Shown: in pieces, positions 36,668 to 45,562 of the stretch
Layout of the letters: each line of letters opens with the position of its first letter
Position numbering within the stretch: position 1 is the first letter of the stretch
Source: an uncultured Paracoccaceae bacterium
GTDB lineage: Bacteria > Pseudomonadota > Alphaproteobacteria > Rhodobacterales > Rhodobacteraceae
Direction of reading: 5' to 3'
NCBI GenBank assembly: GCA_943787985.1
Contig: CALSOO010000004.1
Coordinates: 868,001-932,000, forward strand
Length of the DNA stretch: 64,000 nucleotides
Translations under genes and position numbers: made by a program
Notes under the pieces: generated by a model
What the model was told of the DNA's origin: nothing
Databases searched by the model: none
The model's input: the letters and a program-made list of their open reading frames with translations, nothing else

Positions 36668-37267
36668 ATGTCTGAAGCTTTGCAGGAACTCGGCGCGTAC
36701 ATCGAAGCCAAGCGGACCGATTGTGTTCTGGCTTGGGATGTGACGCAGGGCGAGTTGAACCTTGATGTCTCTCCGAACAACATTGCCGGCTTGGTTGAGT
36801 TTTTGAAAACGGACCAAACGTGCCAGTTTTCAACGCTCGTCGACGTGACTGCCGTCGATTACACGGGGCGATCCAAGCGCTTTGATGTCGTCTATCACTT
36901 CCTCAGCATGTATCAGAACCACCGTATCAGGTTGCGCGCCGCTATTCGCGACGAGGAAATGGTGCCTTCAATCACGGCCGTACATCCATCGGCCAATTGG
37001 TTCGAGCGCGAAGTTTTTGATATGTTCGGTATCCTGTTTTCGGGTCATCCGGATTTGCGGCGTATCCTGACGGATTACGGGTTTCGCGGGTATCCTTTGC
37101 GCAAGGATTTCCCCACGAGCGGGTATACAGAAGTGCGCTACGACGAAGTTGAAAAGCGCGTCGTTTACGAGCCTGTCAGCCTCGTTCAGGAATACCGCCA
37201 GTTCGACTTTATGAGCCCTTGGGAAGGGGCTGAATACATCCTTCCGGGTGACGAGAAATCGGATTGA
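36668..37267 (+). CDS. nuoC: NADH-quinone oxidoreductase subunit C
   Basis: 199 aa from ATG 36668 (AAGGAAATCACTC upstream). '[20 protein letters not shown]', '[19 protein letters not shown]' and '[19 protein letters not shown]' are the 30-kDa subunit signatures. Separate from nuoD, unlike the fused form of enterobacteria. It is followed not by nuoD but by the sulfotransferase cassette. Confidence 0.97.
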   Translation: MSEALQELGAYIEAKRTDCVLAWDVTQGELNLDVSPNNIAGLVEFLKTDQTCQFSTLVDVTAVDYTGRSKRFDVVYHFLSMYQNHRIRLRAAIRDEEMVPSITAVHPSANWFEREVFDMFGILFSGHPDLRRILTDYGFRGYPLRKDFPTSGYTEVRYDEVEKRVVYEPVSLVQEYRQFDFMSPWEGAEYILPGDEKSD

Positions 37268-37306
37268 TCTCATGAAGTGTTCGCTGAATAAAAGTGCAGG
37301 TTGGAT

Positions 37307-38188
37307 ATGACAGACAAAACGGTCGTCATAGGCATCGGTGCGCAAAAGGGCGGGACGACATTTCTGTACTACTTTCTGAAGCGGCATCCGCAATGCGCGA
37401 TGGCTGCGATAAAAGAAGCGCATTATTTCGACCATATGGAAATGAATCGCAGCGAATACATGGCAGGCGTTGTTCAAAAACACCGCAACAAGTATGTCAA
37501 AGAAACACCGGAAGCGGCCAGTATGGCAGCGCCTTTAAGTGTTGTCGAAATGCGTGCGCGCATAGAGTCTTGGGCTGATTTGCTGGCACATGAACAGGTC
37601 GATCCCGCAGCCTACCTTGAGTATCTTATGCTCGGCAGTGAAAACGCAAAAGTGGTGGGCGAAGTGACGCCTGCATACGCGACATTGTCCCCGCAAAGCT
37701 TTGAGGCCATGCGGTCTGTTGCGCCCAAAACCAAGTTCATTTTCATCATGCGAGACCCGATTTCTAGGCTTTGGTCCAATTTGCGGATGAGAGCCAACAA
37801 CCGCGTCGAAGGATATGACAAGATTTTGGCGCATGCCGAAGGCGATTGGGCGAAAGTTCAAAAGGGCGGCCTTAAGGGTGTTATGTGGCGTAGCGATTAC
37901 ATGAAGACGCTGGAAACGCTCAAAAGTACGATAGCACCCGAAAACGTGCACTATGAATTCTATGAAGACTTGTTTGAAAGTGGAGTCGCCCGTGTCTGTT
38001 CCTTTTTGGACATCGACGATGTTCCTGCTTCGGTAGATACCACCGTAAATTTGGGTGCAAAAATCGACCTGCCTTTCGATTTAGGCCGACAAATGTTGGA
38101 CGTTCTTGCGCCGCAATATGCATATGTTCGGGACATGTTTGGCCACCTTCCTGCGAAATGGGAACGCAGTGTAGAGGAATACACATAA
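37307..38188 (+). CDS. sulfotransferase domain protein 1
   Basis: 293 aa from ATG 37307, 39 bases after nuoC. The PAPS 5'-phosphosulfate loop 'GIGAQKGGTTFLYYFLKRHP' (residues 9-28) and 3'-phosphate motif 'FIMRDPISRLWSN' identify a cytosolic-type sulfotransferase, using PAPS to sulfate a hydroxyl or amine. 'KEAHYFDHM' holds the region of the general base. No membrane anchor or signal peptide. Base composition is lower in G/C in places than nuo genes (23 of 60 at 37921-37980 against 33 of 60 in nuoD at 39661-39720). Its TAA overlaps the ATG of the next gene. Acceptor unknown. Confidence 0.88.
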   Translation: MTDKTVVIGIGAQKGGTTFLYYFLKRHPQCAMAAIKEAHYFDHMEMNRSEYMAGVVQKHRNKYVKETPEAASMAAPLSVVEMRARIESWADLLAHEQVDPAAYLEYLMLGSENAKVVGEVTPAYATLSPQSFEAMRSVAPKTKFIFIMRDPISRLWSNLRMRANNRVEGYDKILAHAEGDWAKVQKGGLKGVMWRSDYMKTLETLKSTIAPENVHYEFYEDLFESGVARVCSFLDIDDVPASVDTTVNLGAKIDLPFDLGRQMLDVLAPQYAYVRDMFGHLPAKWERSVEEYT

Positions 38189-38361
38189 TGCCTACGCTTT
38201 ATTGGTTGATCATTTCTGCAGCGACAATCATCCCCATGCTCAAAGTGCTTCCGTTTTTTGGGATTAACAAATATTGGGCCGCGGCATGCGTGATCCCCTT
38301 GGGCACGGTTGCACTGCTTTGGTTGGTTGCGATGAAGTTGAACGAATTGGAAAAGCGTTAA
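38188..38361 (+). CDS. 57-aa two-helix membrane protein between the sulfotransferases
   Basis: 57 aa from ATG 38188 (TAATG overlap upstream) to a stop that again overlaps the next ATG (TAATG, 38359-38363). Two hydrophobic segments, about residues 3-20 ('TLYWLIISAATIIPMLKV') and 32-51 ('AAACVIPLGTVALLWLVAM'), with a short charged C-terminus 'KLNELEKR'. No family recognised. Tight coupling suggests it works with the sulfotransferases, perhaps as a membrane anchor or acceptor-presenting subunit; that is inference. Confidence 0.75.
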   Translation: MPTLYWLIISAATIIPMLKVLPFFGINKYWAAACVIPLGTVALLWLVAMKLNELEKR

Positions 38362-39260
38362 TGGCGAGTGATGCGACATTTGTATTTGGCATAGGCGCCG
38401 CCAAAGCAGGGACCACATGGTTGGCCCAGGCTTTGCGTGCGCACCCCCAGGCTGTGTTGCCACCCTTTAAAGAAACGCACTATTTTGACAGCCTCGAGCA
38501 GGGAACCTCGCTTTGGGCGATGGATCAAATGATTGCGGTACGACAAGGTGTGCGGGCAGATATATCCGCTGCCAAAACCAAAAAAGTAAAAGCACGTCTG
38601 ACGGCCCGTGTGCGTGAAATGGACCGCTGGTTGGGGCTCGTTGGCTCACAAATCGAAAATGATGGCCGTTATCAAGCGCTCATGCGTCGCCGCGCGGGCG
38701 CTGACACCGTTCGTTTGTGCGCGGACATAACACCAGCCTATGCTCTGCTGTCGGAGGACTGTTTTCGTCGGATGGCTGCCATGAACGGCGGGGATACCCG
38801 TTTTGTGATGGTGTTACGTGACCCGATTGACCGATTGTGGTCAAATATTTCAATGACGGCGGCGCGACGTGCAAAGAAGGGCCGGGATCTCGGCTCTGTG
38901 ACAGATGAAATGCTTGCTGGTATTTCGAATGCATCAAATCGAGCCGAGATGCAGCGCTCGGATTATGCTGCGACGCTCACGCGCCTGGAAGCCGCTGTGC
39001 CAGAAGAAAAGCGTCTTGTGCTGTTCTTTGAAGACTTGTTTGATGCCTCTACGCTTGCCAGACTTGCCCTTTTTCTAGGCCTGTCAGAGCCCTTGATTGG
39101 GCCCACTGAGCCTGCAAACAAGGGGTCAAGCAGGCCAATTGATGCAACCGCGCACCAAGTTTTACTCGAGGCGACGAAGCCTCAATATGATTGTGTCATG
39201 TCCAGGTTCGATGCGGTGCCACCGCGTTGGACGGACAATATGAAGGGACCAGTGCAGTGA
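38361..39260 (+). CDS. sulfotransferase domain protein 2
   Basis: 299 aa from ATG 38361. PAPS loop '[20 protein letters not shown]' and 3'-phosphate motif '[14 protein letters not shown]', with 'KETHYFDS' and '[14 protein letters not shown]' aligning to sulfotransferase 1 ('KEAHYFDH', 'EVTPAYATLSPQSF'). The two are paralogues, diverged in the middle and C-terminal regions. Its TGA overlaps the nuoD ATG (TGATG), so ribosomes finishing it can restart on nuoD; deletion or frameshift would be expected to affect complex I synthesis. Confidence 0.88.
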   Translation: MASDATFVFGIGAAKAGTTWLAQALRAHPQAVLPPFKETHYFDSLEQGTSLWAMDQMIAVRQGVRADISAAKTKKVKARLTARVREMDRWLGLVGSQIENDGRYQALMRRRAGADTVRLCADITPAYALLSEDCFRRMAAMNGGDTRFVMVLRDPIDRLWSNISMTAARRAKKGRDLGSVTDEMLAGISNASNRAEMQRSDYAATLTRLEAAVPEEKRLVLFFEDLFDASTLARLALFLGLSEPLIGPTEPANKGSSRPIDATAHQVLLEATKPQYDCVMSRFDAVPPRWTDNMKGPVQ

Positions 39261-40471
39261 TGGACGGCTCGAAATTTGACGACGCTTTGACCGGCGAACA
39301 AAAGATACGCAATTTTAATATTAACTTTGGCCCGCAACACCCTGCGGCGCACGGCGTTTTGCGTTTGGTGTTGGAGCTTGACGGTGAGATCGTAGAGCGC
39401 TGCGATCCTCACATCGGATTGCTTCATCGTGGTACTGAAAAGCTGATGGAAAGCCGGACGTACTTGCAAAACCTGCCGTATTTTGACCGGTTGGACTATG
39501 TGGCGCCGATGAATCAGGAGCACGCTTGGTGCTTGGCCATCGAAAAGCTGACGGGTGTTGAAGTGCCGCGCCGTGCGTCCTTGATCCGCGTGTTGTATTG
39601 CGAAATCGGTCGAGTTTTAAACCACTTGTTGAATGTGACCACACAGGCTTTGGATGTGGGGGCGTTGACCCCGCCGTTGTGGGGCTTTGAAGAGCGCGAA
39701 AAGTTGATGGTGTTCTATGAGCGTGCGTGTGGCGCGCGTTTGCATGCCGCCTATTTCCGCCCCGGCGGTGTACATCAGGATCTACCTGACGATTTGCTGG
39801 ATGACATTGAACAGTGGGCGCATGAGTTCCCCGAACTCTTGGGCGACATTGACGGGCTGTTGACGGAAAATCGTATTTTCAAACAACGCAATTGCGACAT
39901 CGGCGTTGTGACCGAAGAAGACATCCTAAACTATGGTTTCTCGGGAGTAATGGTTCGTGGCTCCGGTTTTGCATGGGACCTGCGCCGTTCCCAGCCCTAT
40001 GAGTGCTATGACGAGTTCGACTTCCAGATACCGGTCGGTAAAAACGGTGACTGCTATGATCGTTACTTGTGCCGCATGGAAGAGATGCGCCAGTCTGTTT
40101 CGATCATAAAACAGGCCATCGGCAAGCTTCGTGAGGCAACAGGCGATGTTCTCGCACGTGGCAAAATCACGCCGCCCTCACGCTCTGACATGAAGACGTC
40201 GATGGAGAGTTTGATCCACCACTTCAAACTTTACACCGAAGGCTTCCACGTTCCTGCCGGTGAGATCTACGTCGCGGTCGAAGCGCCGAAGGGTGAATTC
40301 GGTGTCTATTTGGTCGCGGACGGCTCAAACAAGCCGTATCGATGCAAAATTCGCGCGCCCGGGTATCTCCACCTTCAGGCTATGGATCATATCAGCAAAG
40401 GTCACCAACTTGCTGACGTTGCTGCGATCATTGGAACAATGGATGTGGTGTTCGGGGAGATCGATCGGTGA
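39260..40471 (+). CDS. nuoD: NADH-quinone oxidoreductase subunit D
   Basis: 403 aa from ATG 39260, inside the end of sulfotransferase 2. '[20 protein letters not shown]' carries the quinone-site His, '[15 protein letters not shown]', '[18 protein letters not shown]' and the C-terminal '[16 protein letters not shown]' follow. The 49-kDa subunit forms the quinone-binding cavity with NuoB. An earlier start at 39191 would overlap the sulfotransferase deeply and lacks homology. Confidence 0.97.
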   Translation: MDGSKFDDALTGEQKIRNFNINFGPQHPAAHGVLRLVLELDGEIVERCDPHIGLLHRGTEKLMESRTYLQNLPYFDRLDYVAPMNQEHAWCLAIEKLTGVEVPRRASLIRVLYCEIGRVLNHLLNVTTQALDVGALTPPLWGFEEREKLMVFYERACGARLHAAYFRPGGVHQDLPDDLLDDIEQWAHEFPELLGDIDGLLTENRIFKQRNCDIGVVTEEDILNYGFSGVMVRGSGFAWDLRRSQPYECYDEFDFQIPVGKNGDCYDRYLCRMEEMRQSVSIIKQAIGKLREATGDVLARGKITPPSRSDMKTSMESLIHHFKLYTEGFHVPAGEIYVAVEAPKGEFGVYLVADGSNKPYRCKIRAPGYLHLQAMDHISKGHQLADVAAIIGTMDVVFGEIDR

Positions 40472-40549
40472 TCTCCCAAACGCTTCAATATACTGAAATT
40501 ACTCTCGCCGGTGGCTTCGCGTCCGCCGCGCAATGCAAGGTTTGAAATA

Positions 40550-41683
40550 ATGCTCCGTCGTTTGCATCACGAACAACCCAAAGACTTCGCTTTTACGGCT
40601 GCCAATTTGGCATGGGCCGAAGCGCAAATTACGAAATATCCTGAGGGACGTCAGGCTTCTGCAATCATTCCACTTTTGTGGCGTGCCCAGGAGCAAGAAG
40701 GGTGGTTGACCCGCCCTGCAATCGAGCATGTTTCCGATATGCTTGGACTTGCGTATATTCGCGGTCTTGAAGTGGCGTCTTTTTACTTTATGTTTCAGCT
40801 CCAACCTGTTGGTAAAATTGCACATATTCAGGTTTGTGGTACAACGTCCTGTATGATTTGTGGTGCCGAAGATCTGATTGCCGTCTGCAAAGATAAAATT
40901 GCCGCCAAGCCGCATCAATTGTCCGAAGACGGGAACTTCTCATGGGAAGAGGTCGAGTGTTTGGGCTCTTGCTCAAACGCACCGATGGCCCAGATCGGGA
41001 AAGATTATTACGAGGATCTGACGACAGAGCGATTTGCGCAGATTATCGACGAGTTGGAGAGCGGCAAGGTGCCTGTACCTGGTCCACAAAACGGCCGTTA
41101 TGCGTCAGAGCCATTGTCTGGCATTACAAGTCTGAAGGAATATGACAGCGGGAAGACGCAGTACAATGCGTCGGTACAATTGGCGACGGATATTGGCGAT
41201 ACAGTGAAACGGATTGATGGCACCGAGGTGCCTTTGCTCGCTCCTTGGCAAGGCAAGGCTGCAAATACATCGAACAAGCCGGCGTCGAAAACCACCATAG
41301 TGAAACCAGAAGCTGCATCAAAAGCAAAACCTGTGAAAACAGCGCCAAAACCTGTAGCTTCTGCTGAGACCGACACAAGCGGGGCCGGCAATAAACCCAA
41401 AACGCTCAAGGCCGCGCGTGCATCTGGTGCTGATGATCTGAAGCTGATCAAGGGAATTGGTCCCAAACTCGAAGCATTGGTGAACCGTTTGGGCTTTTAT
41501 CATTTTGACCAGATCGGCAACTGGACTGATGATGAAGTGGCTTGGGTGGATCAAAACCTCGAAGGCTTTAAGGGGCGGGTGACACGTGACACCTGGGTCG
41601 CCCAGGCTAAAGCGCTCGCGGCTGGTGAAGAAACAGAATTTTCCCAACGCGCAAAAAAAGACGGTATCTATAAAAAAGACTAA
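40550..41683 (+). CDS. nuoE: NADH-quinone oxidoreductase subunit E with C-terminal helix-hairpin-helix extension
   Basis: 377 aa, much longer than the usual 160-240. Residues 1-about 175 are the 24-kDa thioredoxin-like subunit with the N1a 2Fe-2S ligands '[10 protein letters not shown]' and '[10 protein letters not shown]'. An Ala/Lys/Pro-rich linker (about 235-290) leads to a 75-residue H3TH / helix-hairpin-helix domain: '[19 protein letters not shown]', '[20 protein letters not shown]', '[14 protein letters not shown]'. That domain normally touches DNA in flap-endonuclease-like proteins; its role on complex I is unknown. ATG 40550 gives the standard start '[10 protein letters not shown]'. 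Confidence 0.95.
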   Translation: MLRRLHHEQPKDFAFTAANLAWAEAQITKYPEGRQASAIIPLLWRAQEQEGWLTRPAIEHVSDMLGLAYIRGLEVASFYFMFQLQPVGKIAHIQVCGTTSCMICGAEDLIAVCKDKIAAKPHQLSEDGNFSWEEVECLGSCSNAPMAQIGKDYYEDLTTERFAQIIDELESGKVPVPGPQNGRYASEPLSGITSLKEYDSGKTQYNASVQLATDIGDTVKRIDGTEVPLLAPWQGKAANTSNKPASKTTIVKPEAASKAKPVKTAPKPVASAETDTSGAGNKPKTLKAARASGADDLKLIKGIGPKLEALVNRLGFYHFDQIGNWTDDEVAWVDQNLEGFKGRVTRDTWVAQAKALAAGEETEFSQRAKKDGIYKKD

Positions 41684-41713
41684 CAAACTACTCTGAATGG
41701 GAGAGGGACAACG

Positions 41714-42760
41714 ATGGACAACAATCAAGGGAAGATCGACTGCGCCTTAGGCTGCTGGTTGATTGCTGCGTTGGGAGGCTTTTTGGCTCTCGTACTGCTT
41801 TGGCTGCTTGGCAGCTGGACGTTCACGCAAGCTGTATTTGCGGGAGCGGTTGTTTTCATCGTGGTTGGGCTCTTGTTGAGTCTTTTGATGTGCAGCCCTC
41901 TGTCGAAAATAGATGCGATCGATGAGAATGAAACGCCGCTTGCCAAAGCCAACGCAAAAAATGCGGCACAGGCGCAGGCACAAGCCTCGATTGCATCCGA
42001 TCCGGCGGCGTCTGCAACACCCAGCAGCGACGGCAAGGAAGCATCAGGTGAAACGACTGATGCAGCAATGGCAAAAGAGGGGACTGCGTCTTCTGCGACA
42101 ACGGTGCCTGCCAAAAAGCACGAGGCCGCGGCTGTGGCCGTAAGTGAAACGGTCATCAAACCTTCTGCGGAGCTGAAAGGGACAAAGGAACTTTCTGATC
42201 GCAAAGGGACATGGACCTATGAGGGCGAAAAGGATACGGGTTCCCAACAAGCCCCTGCGTCAACAAAAACGTCTGCGAAGCCGGCCAGCAAAAAGGCTAA
42301 GGCCAGTAGTGATGTAAAAACGGCCTCCGCAAAGAAAGCTGCAGTTGCAAATGACAAAGCCCCTAAAAAGGCTGCACCGAAAAAGAAAGCCGAAGCCAAA
42401 GCGGAATCTGTAGAAAAGCCGGCAAAGGCAAAGCCAGCTGTAAAAGAAGCAGCCAAACGTCCGCCAGTTGCAGCTGATGGTCAGCCAGAGGTTTTGACGC
42501 AACCTCGCGACGGGAATGGGGATGATCTCAAGCAGATTAAGGGCGTTGGCCCGGGCTTGGAAAAGACCTTGAACGAGCTTGGTTTTTTCCACTTCGACCA
42601 GATCGCCGGTTGGCGCAAAAAAGAGATTGAGTGGGTCGACAGCCGCCTCAAGTTCAAAGGTCGAATTGAGCGTGATGAGTGGACCAAGCAAGCCAAAATT
42701 CTGGCTAAAGGCGGGAAAACTGATTTCTCAAACAAGGTTAAGAAGGGTGGCGTTTACTAA
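41714..42760 (+). CDS. membrane-anchored H3TH/helix-hairpin-helix protein, paralogue of the NuoE tail
   Basis: 348 aa. Two membrane helices near the N-terminus (about residues 13-31 and 36-57), a long Ala/Lys/Ser/Pro-rich low-complexity linker (about 70-260), and a C-terminal domain 'LKQIKGVGPGLEKTLNELG', 'FHFDQIAGWRKKEIEWVDSR', 'RIERDEWTKQAKILAKGGK' that matches the NuoE extension almost position by position. Could tether or assemble the NADH module near the membrane, or act as an unrelated DNA-associated protein; neither is shown. GAGAGGGACAACG precedes the ATG. Confidence 0.85.
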   Translation: MDNNQGKIDCALGCWLIAALGGFLALVLLWLLGSWTFTQAVFAGAVVFIVVGLLLSLLMCSPLSKIDAIDENETPLAKANAKNAAQAQAQASIASDPAASATPSSDGKEASGETTDAAMAKEGTASSATTVPAKKHEAAAVAVSETVIKPSAELKGTKELSDRKGTWTYEGEKDTGSQQAPASTKTSAKPASKKAKASSDVKTASAKKAAVANDKAPKKAAPKKKAEAKAESVEKPAKAKPAVKEAAKRPPVAADGQPEVLTQPRDGNGDDLKQIKGVGPGLEKTLNELGFFHFDQIAGWRKKEIEWVDSRLKFKGRIERDEWTKQAKILAKGGKTDFSNKVKKGGVY

Positions 42761-42775
42761 ACGCTAAACAAAATC

Positions 42776-42994
42776 GTGCAAAGCCAAGACAAGACCAGAA
42801 AAGCAGGACAGCGCGCCGCGTTGATGATTGCAGGATTGGGCATTTTTTGGCTTTGCGTAAATTTGGCAGGTTCATATTTCGGGTGGTCCATTAGGACCCG
42901 TGCATTTTTTGATCTTGCCACGCTCGCCGGTTTCGGTGCGGCATTTTGGATCGTGATAAAAATCTGGCGAGACCGCCAGACAGACAAGGGTTAG
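42776..42994 (+). CDS. DUF5337 small membrane protein of the nuo operon
   Basis: 72 aa from a GTG start. Two hydrophobic segments ('[20 protein letters not shown]', '[17 protein letters not shown]') flanked by basic residues. Corresponds to a small unknown reading frame found in the nqo/nuo clusters of Paracoccus and relatives (DUF5337, named from memory of the pattern). Five bases before nuoF. Confidence 0.75.
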   Translation: MQSQDKTRKAGQRAALMIAGLGIFWLCVNLAGSYFGWSIRTRAFFDLATLAGFGAAFWIVIKIWRDRQTDKG

Positions 42995-42999
42995 CGCTT

Positions 43000-44295
43000 A
43001 TGCTGAAGGACCAAGACCGGATCTTTACCAACATCTACGGGATGCACGACCGCACGTTGGCGGGTGCTAAAGCGCGTGGTCATTGGGATGGTACCGCATC
43101 TATGATCAAGAAGGGCCGTGATTGGATCGTCGACGAGATGAAAAAATCAGGCTTGCGTGGGCGAGGCGGGGCCGGTTTCCCAACGGGGCTTAAGTGGTCG
43201 TTTATGCCTAAAGAAAGCGATGGTCGTCCATCCTATTTGGTGGTCAATGCAGACGAGTCAGAACCAGGCACCTGTAAAGACCGCGAAATCATGCGTCATG
43301 ACCCGCACACTTTGATTGAGGGGTGCTTGATCGCGTCCTTTGCGATGAACGCAAATACTTGCTACATCTATATCCGCGGCGAATACATTCGCGAAAAAGA
43401 GGCTCTGCAAGCGGCGATCGACGAAGCCTATGAGGCAGGGCTGTTGGGCAAAAATGCTGCCAAGTCCGGCTGGGACTTTGATCTGTACCTCCATCACGGG
43501 GCTGGGGCGTATATTTGCGGCGAGGAAACATCCTTGCTCGAAAGCCTTGAGGGCAAAAAAGGCATGCCACGCATGAAACCGCCATTCCCGGCGGGGGCTG
43601 GCCTGTATGGCTGCCCGACAACTGTGAACAACGTTGAATCTATTGCCGTCGTTCCGACGATTTTGCGCCGCGGTGCTGAGTGGTTTTCCGGTTTTGGACG
43701 CCCGAACAACGCAGGTACGAAATTGTTCGCGATCTCGGGGCACGTCAACACCCCCTGTGTCGTGGAAGAAGAAATGTCGATCAGTTTCGAAGACCTGATC
43801 GAAACGCATTGTGGCGGCATCCGTGGCGGTTGGGACAACTTGAAAGCGGTTATTCCCGGCGGCTCGTCAGTCCCGATGATTCCCGGCGCGCAAATGCGTG
43901 ATGCGATCATGGATTTTGACTATTTGCGTGAACAGCGCTCGGGTCTTGGAACTGCTGCCGTTATTGTCATGGACAATTCTACGGACGTGATCAAAGCTAT
44001 TTGGCGTCTTTCGAAGTTCTACAAACACGAATCTTGTGGCCAATGCACCCCATGCCGCGAGGGCACAGGCTGGATGATGCGTGTGATGGATCGATTGATG
44101 ACGGGTGAGGCGGACCCCGAAGAGATTGACATGTTGCTCGACGTGACCAAGCAGGTCGAGGGCCATACGATTTGTGCTCTTGGGGATGCGGCAGCTTGGC
44201 CAATCCAAGGTCTCATCCGCCACTTTCGTGACGAGATCGAGGATCGCATCAAACACAAGCGCACAGGGCGTGTCAGCGCGGTGGCAGCAGAGTGA
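43000..44295 (+). CDS. nuoF: NADH-quinone oxidoreductase subunit F
   Basis: 431 aa from ATG 43000 ('[17 protein letters not shown]'). NADH site '[15 protein letters not shown]', FMN site '[19 protein letters not shown]', and N3 4Fe-4S ligands '[15 protein letters not shown]' plus 'HTICALGDA'. Entry point for NADH electrons in complex I. The stop overlaps the GTG of the next small gene. Confidence 0.97.
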   Translation: MLKDQDRIFTNIYGMHDRTLAGAKARGHWDGTASMIKKGRDWIVDEMKKSGLRGRGGAGFPTGLKWSFMPKESDGRPSYLVVNADESEPGTCKDREIMRHDPHTLIEGCLIASFAMNANTCYIYIRGEYIREKEALQAAIDEAYEAGLLGKNAAKSGWDFDLYLHHGAGAYICGEETSLLESLEGKKGMPRMKPPFPAGAGLYGCPTTVNNVESIAVVPTILRRGAEWFSGFGRPNNAGTKLFAISGHVNTPCVVEEEMSISFEDLIETHCGGIRGGWDNLKAVIPGGSSVPMIPGAQMRDAIMDFDYLREQRSGLGTAAVIVMDNSTDVIKAIWRLSKFYKHESCGQCTPCREGTGWMMRVMDRLMTGEADPEEIDMLLDVTKQVEGHTICALGDAAAWPIQGLIRHFRDEIEDRIKHKRTGRVSAVAAE

Positions 44296-44690
44296 TCCGT
44301 CCAGCGATCATAGTTGCTTTTCTGGCGCCGAATATGTTGGCGGCTGAAACTCAGGTCCGTCCTGCGCCAGCCTATTATATCGATGCGTTGATAAACACGA
44401 CGACAGCCCAGCAATTGGCTTTGGCGTGCCCTACCCTTAGCGTGAACCTGCCAAAAGTTGCGGAAGATACCGGTATCGTGATCGCCAAGCTGGAAGAAGA
44501 CGGCTTTACTATGGTGTCAGAACAAACGGGCATGGCGGACGCAACTGACGAACTGGCGCAAGCACAGGATGCTTTCGTTTTGAAACACGGTCTACAAAGG
44601 CCATCACAGACCCTGGTTTGTGCTGCGGGCAAGGCTGAAATTGTCCAAGACACTATAATGGGCAGCTATTTGATTGAGGTGCAGCCATGA
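44292..44690 (+). CDS. small exported protein, DUF5333-like
   Basis: 132 aa from GTG 44292 (GTGA overlap with nuoF stop). N-terminal signal peptide '[18 protein letters not shown]'. The mature part, with two cysteines ('[12 protein letters not shown]', '[11 protein letters not shown]') and ending 'IMGSYLIEV', has the same layout as the DUF5333 protein at 45158 ('KQCPNIAP', 'TYCALGRIEI', 'QIGSLLRVN'), so the two look like diverged paralogues. Probably periplasmic. Function unknown. Confidence 0.7.
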   Translation: MIRPAIIVAFLAPNMLAAETQVRPAPAYYIDALINTTTAQQLALACPTLSVNLPKVAEDTGIVIAKLEEDGFTMVSEQTGMADATDELAQAQDAFVLKHGLQRPSQTLVCAAGKAEIVQDTIMGSYLIEVQP

Positions 44691-45025
44691 CTATGATGAT
44701 CCGCAAGGCAATCATTGGTGGGCTGATATTGGGTCTTGTTTCTGCCTGTTCGGACCCGGATCAGCTTGTCCCGTTTGACGGACATATTTTTCGCACGAAA
44801 CTATCCAAAGTCGACAAGCAACGCGACCAGTTTTCGGTGACAATCAATCAAGTTTCGGCGTCCCTAAAAGGTGCACGTGAAGCCGGGCGCTATGAAGCGA
44901 CCGGTTACTGCATCGAACAGTTTGGATCCTCGGATGTAGATTGGGTCGTTGGACCGGACAGTCCGGACAGTGCGTTGGTTATTGTCGACGACAAACTGAC
45001 CCTTCGTGGAGCGTGCGTCGGGTGA
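44687..45025 (+). CDS. small predicted lipoprotein in the nuo operon
   Basis: 112 aa. Signal 'RKAIIGGLILGLVSAC' with lipobox VSAC and acidic 'SDPDQ' after the Cys. The mature part has two more cysteines ('TGYCIEQF', 'LRGACVG'). No family recognised. Overlaps the previous gene by ATGA. Confidence 0.7.
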   Translation: MTMMIRKAIIGGLILGLVSACSDPDQLVPFDGHIFRTKLSKVDKQRDQFSVTINQVSASLKGAREAGRYEATGYCIEQFGSSDVDWVVGPDSPDSALVIVDDKLTLRGACVG

Positions 45026-45165
45026 GTCCTTTGGTCCTATATAATTCGGCTTTGCTTGTCGGAGCGGGCTGTTATTGCATAACAGAAGCTCTAAGGCCCA
45101 TTTCAGTCAAGGTGGCTGCGTATGATGCGCGCCCTCTTTTCGGGAAAGGATCCGACTATGCGTAA
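45022..45165 (+). CDS. possible 47-aa small membrane protein
   Basis: GTG 45022 overlaps the preceding stop (GTGA) and the TAA at 45163-45165 overlaps the next start by 8 bases. The N-terminal half is hydrophobic ('PLVLYNSALLVGAGCYC'), the rest polar and ending 'GSDYA'. Both overlaps follow the pattern of real neighbours in this operon, but the length makes the call uncertain and no homology is claimed. Confidence 0.4.
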   Translation: MSPLVLYNSALLVGAGCYCITEALRPISVKVAAYDARPLFGKGSDYA

Positions 45166-45559
45166 AGTGCTGACTTATGTTTGTATGGCAACTCTGTTTG
45201 CTGCACCGGTTGCCGCAAAACCACCTCTGCGCGAGGTCCCTGCAGTTGACGATGCGCTATTGGCTGTGGGTTTGGCTGACGAAATCAGAAAACAGTGTCC
45301 AAATATCGCTCCACGGTACTTCAAGGCCTTGAGCTTTGTGAATGGTTTGCGCGATAAGGCACGTGAAATGGGGTATTCGGATGCAGAGATTGATGCATAC
45401 CGTAAATCTCCGTCTGAGAAGGTGCGTCTCAGAGCTGAAGGCAAGACATATTTGGCCGCCAATGGTGTGGTCGAGGGACAACCGGACACATATTGCGCGC
45501 TTGGCCGCATCGAAATCGAAAAATCGAGCCAAATCGGTTCGTTACTCAGGGTGAATTGA
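45158..45559 (+). CDS. DUF5333 family exported protein
   Basis: 133 aa from ATG 45158; a start at 45122 would put 12 polar residues before the signal peptide. Signal 'MRKVLTYVCMATLFAAPVAA' with cleavage before 'KPP'. 'LADEIRKQCPNIAPRYFKAL' and 'PDTYCALGRIEIEKSSQIGS' fit the DUF5333 family found in nuo operons of Rhodobacterales. Two conserved cysteines probably pair in the periplasm. Function unknown. Confidence 0.75.
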   Translation: MRKVLTYVCMATLFAAPVAAKPPLREVPAVDDALLAVGLADEIRKQCPNIAPRYFKALSFVNGLRDKAREMGYSDAEIDAYRKSPSEKVRLRAEGKTYLAANGVVEGQPDTYCALGRIEIEKSSQIGSLLRVN

Positions 45560-45562
45560 CGC

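Noticed and set aside
37307..39260. Defence or phage-derived cassette in nuo
   Set aside because: No nuclease, integrase or phage gene; both enzymes have plain PAPS-binding motifs of sulfotransferases.
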